Below are positions 61,199 through 64,000 of a stretch of DNA of 64,000 nt, in pieces. The DNA is from Inquilinus sp. KBS0705. GTDB lineage: Bacteria; Bacteroidota; Bacteroidia; Sphingobacteriales; Sphingobacteriaceae. The translations under genes and the position numbers were made by a program. Below the pieces are notes generated by a model. The model was given only the letters and a program-made list of their open reading frames with translations. It searched no databases and was not told where the DNA came from. The DNA lies in the NCBI GenBank assembly GCA_005938025.2, contig VCCI02000001.1, positions 682,001-746,000 of the forward strand, written 5' to 3'. Every line of letters begins with the position of its first letter. The stretch's first letter is position 1.

Positions 61199-62356
61199 AT
61201 GAATAAACCCGCAATACTAAAAAGCTGCGCTGCCGTAGCAGGCCTGCTGCTTTGTGTCCCCTTTTTAATGGCAATGGTAAAGCCCGCGCCGGCTTTTAAA
61301 CCCAAGCGCCCTAAACCCGTAATTATTGGCTACGTAGGCGGCTACCGCGGCTTAATTGATACCAGTATGGTGCATGCCGAAAAGTTAACACACATTAATT
61401 ACGCTTTTGTTGATGTGCAAAACAACCGCGCCTTTTTAACCCATCGCAAAACCGATACGGTTAACTTCAGGATACTGCGTAAGTTAAAAAAGGTAAATCC
61501 CGACTTGAAGATATTAATATCAATAGGCGGATGGAAGTGGAGCAAAAATTTTTCGGACGCAGTACTTACTGATACAGCTCGCAGAGCATTTGCCGCCAGC
61601 GCTGCCGATATAGTGCGTACTTATCAATTGGATGGGGTAGATATTGACTGGGAGTACCCCAATGATATAGGCGATGGCAACGTTTTTCGCCCGGCAGATA
61701 AACGCAACTTTACCCTGATGTTTGAGGCGCTGCGCAACGAATTGGACGAGGTAGAACGTGTTACCGGCAAAAAAATGCTGCTTACTGCCGCTGTAGGGGG
61801 CTTTAAACGCTTTTTGCGCAATACCGAAATGGATAAAGTGCAGCGCTACCTGGATTATATTAATTTGATGACCTATGATTACTCGCAGGATAGCCTGGGC
61901 ATAGCAGTGCACCATACCAGCCTGTACGGATCAAAAATATACGAGACAGCCAATTACGCCGACAGGGCGGTAACCGATTTTGTAGAAGCCGGCGTACCGG
62001 TAGAAAAACTGGTTATGGGAATGGCTTTTTATGGGCGAAGCAACCGCGTACCCGACATTATTAAAGCGCCGCTTGGCGTTAAAACCGACGGCCGCATGCG
62101 GGCAGGGGGCTATACTTACATTAAGGACAGTATCCTATCGAACAAAGCATTTAAATACTACCGAGACCGCAATGCCGATGCACCCTATATTTTTAATGCC
62201 ACCACCAAACAGTTTATTACCTACGATGATGAATGGAGCATTAAGCAAAAGTGCTATTACGTGATGAAGCACAACATGGCGGGCGTAATGTTTTGGGAGT
62301 ATTCTGATGATAAAAAAGAATACCTGATCAATGTGGTAAATAAGAGTTTTAAGTGA
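61199..62356 (+). CDS. GH18 chitinase/endo-N-acetylglucosaminidase-type glycosidase
   Basis: This 385-residue protein has an N-terminal hydrophobic export segment and a GH18 TIM barrel. It starts with KPVIIGYVGGYRG, then ILISIGGWKWS and the active-site DGVDIDWEYP with catalytic Glu152, followed by YINLMTYDYS. It cleaves chitin-type beta-1,4 GlcNAc links, or acts as an endo-N-acetylglucosaminidase on N-glycans. It follows the NagX-like gene and is near the GH29-GH20-GH92 set. Confidence 0.92.
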   Translation: MNKPAILKSCAAVAGLLLCVPFLMAMVKPAPAFKPKRPKPVIIGYVGGYRGLIDTSMVHAEKLTHINYAFVDVQNNRAFLTHRKTDTVNFRILRKLKKVNPDLKILISIGGWKWSKNFSDAVLTDTARRAFAASAADIVRTYQLDGVDIDWEYPNDIGDGNVFRPADKRNFTLMFEALRNELDEVERVTGKKMLLTAAVGGFKRFLRNTEMDKVQRYLDYINLMTYDYSQDSLGIAVHHTSLYGSKIYETANYADRAVTDFVEAGVPVEKLVMGMAFYGRSNRVPDIIKAPLGVKTDGRMRAGGYTYIKDSILSNKAFKYYRDRNADAPYIFNATTKQFITYDDEWSIKQKCYYVMKHNMAGVMFWEYSDDKKEYLINVVNKSFK

Positions 62357-62402
62357 TTGCTTGTAAATCTGTAAATTTGGCTTATAAATTTGCCCGCTGT
62401 AT

Positions 62403-63080
62403 ATGAATAACATTTGCCTGGTTGAGGATGAAGACAAAGTTTCGGCGTTTATAAAAAAAGGGCTTACCGAGCATAAATACGGGGTAGATGTTTTTGAGAG
62501 TGGTGCCGATGCCTTAGCCGCATTAGCCCAAACCGATTATAACCTGGTGATACTGGATGTAATGCTGCCCGATATGACCGGCATTGAAATTTGCCGCGAA
62601 TTGCGCAGACAGCAGCCACAGGTGCCCGTGTTAATGCTAAGCGCCTTAGGCACCATAGATGATAAGGTGAATGGCCTGCATTCCGGTGCCGACGATTATT
62701 TGGTAAAGCCCTTCCACTTTAACGAACTGCTGGCCCGTATAGAGGCCCTGTTGCGCCGTAAAAAACTCGCTGAAGGTGATAGTCACATACTAAGCTTTGG
62801 CGGCCTTAAATTAAACACCTGGGACAAAACAGCCGAACGCGAAGGGGTACAAATAAGCCTTACCGCCAAAGAATACAGTTTGCTTGAACTGTTTATTAAA
62901 AACCCGGGCAAGCTACTATCGCGCGAGTTTATTATGGAGCGGGTATGGGGTATAAATTTCGATACCGGCACCAATATGGTAGATGTATACGTAAACTACC
63001 TGCGCAACAAAATTCAAAAAGGGTTTGATAAAAAGCTTATTCATACGGTAATAGGCATGGGGTACATTCTTAAGGACTAA
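62403..63080 (+). CDS. OmpR/PhoB-type response regulator
   Basis: This 225-residue protein has a receiver domain with Asp52 (VILDVMLPD), acidic residues VEDED and the lysine of LVKPFHF, then a winged-helix DNA-binding domain (about 128-222, LTAKEYSLLELFIKNPGKLLS and MVDVYVNYLRNKIQ). It is followed 7 bases later by its histidine kinase. The pair most resembles the CusR/ArlR type; the signal is unknown. Confidence 0.95.
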   Translation: MNNICLVEDEDKVSAFIKKGLTEHKYGVDVFESGADALAALAQTDYNLVILDVMLPDMTGIEICRELRRQQPQVPVLMLSALGTIDDKVNGLHSGADDYLVKPFHFNELLARIEALLRRKKLAEGDSHILSFGGLKLNTWDKTAEREGVQISLTAKEYSLLELFIKNPGKLLSREFIMERVWGINFDTGTNMVDVYVNYLRNKIQKGFDKKLIHTVIGMGYILKD

Positions 63081-63087
63081 CTGCGTT

Positions 63088-64000
63088 ATGAAAATAAAAA
63101 CCCGGCTATCCTTATATTTTACCCTTATTAGTTCGGGGGCACTGCTATTGGTTTTGGTTGCGGTATATATTGCCGTTTTCTCGTTTTTTACCGCCGATTT
63201 TTACAACCGCCTAACCGACCGCACCAACCTGGCATCGCAGCTATATTTAAAGGCAGATGAATTGGCCGCCGATTCGATGCTGCAAATACAGCAAAAATAC
63301 CTGGAGAAACTGCCTTACGAGGTGATACGCATCTACGACAGTAACAATATGTCGGCCTTTAAAATGAAGCACAATATTTACTGGTCGAAAGATATCATTA
63401 ACCAGGTGCGCAAAGAAGGGGCGGTACAATACGAAGAAGGCGACCGCAAAGTAGTGGGTAAGCTGTATAAAGACAACCAGGGTACCTTTGTTATACTGGC
63501 CTCGGCAGTCGACGAAAACTCCGAGCGGCGGTTGGTTATGCTGGGCAAAATAACCATTGTGCTATTTATAATATTTGGCACTGGTTTGTTTTTAGCAGGG
63601 CGGGTCTTCGCTCAAAAGGCGTTATCGCCGGTTGATAAGATCATTTCGCAGATACGAAACATACGGTCAAGCAACCTACACCTGCGGGTAAGCCAGGTAA
63701 AAAGTAAGGATGAGATAGCCGAGCTGATAGACAACTTTAACCAACTACTGGCACACCTGCAAAACGCTTTTGAGTTGCAGCAAACCTTTGTGGCCAATGC
63801 ATCGCACGAGCTGCGCACCCCACTCACCAGTATTATGGGTGAGGTAGATGTGGCATTAGAAAAAAGCCGCGATCCGAAAGAATATAAGCGTGTGCTATCG
63901 TCAATAGCCCATGATGGTGCCCGCCTGCAGGAAACCATTACCAGCCTGATGGAACTGGCACAGGTAGACCTTAACTACACCCAAGCCAAGCTATCGCCGG
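63088..64000 (+). CDS. Sensor histidine kinase (C-terminus off-window)
   Basis: The frame opens at ATG 63088 (KIKTRLSLYFTLISSGALLL) and runs to the window edge. It has two membrane segments (about 8-35 and 152-172) flanking a periplasmic domain, a HAMP region (about 173-225) and the HisKA motif NASHELRTPLTSIMGE with the phosphoacceptor His240. The ATP-binding domain is beyond the edge. It forms a two-component system with the regulator upstream. Confidence 0.93.
   Translation, partial: MKIKTRLSLYFTLISSGALLLVLVAVYIAVFSFFTADFYNRLTDRTNLASQLYLKADELAADSMLQIQQKYLEKLPYEVIRIYDSNNMSAFKMKHNIYWSKDIINQVRKEGAVQYEEGDRKVVGKLYKDNQGTFVILASAVDENSERRLVMLGKITIVLFIIFGTGLFLAGRVFAQKALSPVDKIISQIRNIRSSNLHLRVSQVKSKDEIAELIDNFNQLLAHLQNAFELQQTFVANASHELRTPLTSIMGEVDVALEKSRDPKEYKRVLSSIAHDGARLQETITSLMELAQVDLNYTQAKLSP

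Noticed and set aside
1..64000. CRISPR arrays, rRNA and tRNA genes
   Set aside because: No regularly spaced repeats and no cloverleaf or rRNA-like stretch was noticed in reading; a tool-based scan was not possible.

Overview
The window looks like a chromosomal segment of a member of the Bacteroidota, most likely a soil- or plant-associated Sphingobacteriaceae (Mucilaginibacter/Pedobacter-like). This rests on the paired SusC/SusD genes, FecR and ECF sigma regulators, a Bacteroidetes-type tyrosine recombinase, many signal peptides ending in AQ, and the lack of strong Shine-Dalgarno sequences. No rRNA or tRNA gene and no CRISPR array was seen.

Region 1 (1 to about 6985) is an AT-rich integrated element whose left end lies outside the window. 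It carries a reverse transcriptase cut by the window edge (minus strand). Divergent from it is a protein that reads as two YodC/DUF2158-like modules followed by a WYL-like C-terminus. Next come a Rep-like replication protein, a small unknown protein, a frameshifted excisionase-type HTH gene, a strong hairpin, an unknown protein coupled to the integrase, and the integrase itself. The element abuts the 3' end of mnmE, a position known as an attachment site for SGI1-type islands.

Region 2 (6986-11131) is a short backbone: mnmE, a nucleoid-associated NdpA/YejK-family protein, a small lipoprotein, a DUF5655-like gene and a 5'-truncated SusD relic with a terminator.

Region 3 (11175-26130) is a stress-type island. 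It holds two SDR dehydrogenases, a stand-alone CheB methylesterase, a BON lipoprotein, three DUF421 membrane proteins (one with a frameshift at its start), a metallo-beta-lactamase-fold protein overlapping a cyanophycinase, an orphan LuxR-type response regulator, DUF4142, an FAD/Rieske oxidoreductase, DUF72, an MscS channel, a pyrophosphatase and an LLM flavoprotein.

Region 4 (26149-62356) is a large glycan-utilisation region. It has two SusC/SusD pairs (one SusC with an STN signalling domain), an orphan FecR, an AraC regulator and an ECF sigma factor. Its enzymes are sialidase-like, GH3, GH2, GH29, GH20, GH92 and GH18. Together they could take apart complex N-glycans (sialic acid, fucose, GlcNAc, alpha- and beta-mannose). 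Embedded in it are a cytochrome c/FG-GAP protein, a large VCBS/ASPIC protein coupled to a PAP2/haloperoxidase-like enzyme, a bacterial pentameric ligand-gated ion channel homologue, and a NagX/DUF5009-type membrane protein. The window ends in an OmpR-type response regulator and the first part of its histidine kinase.
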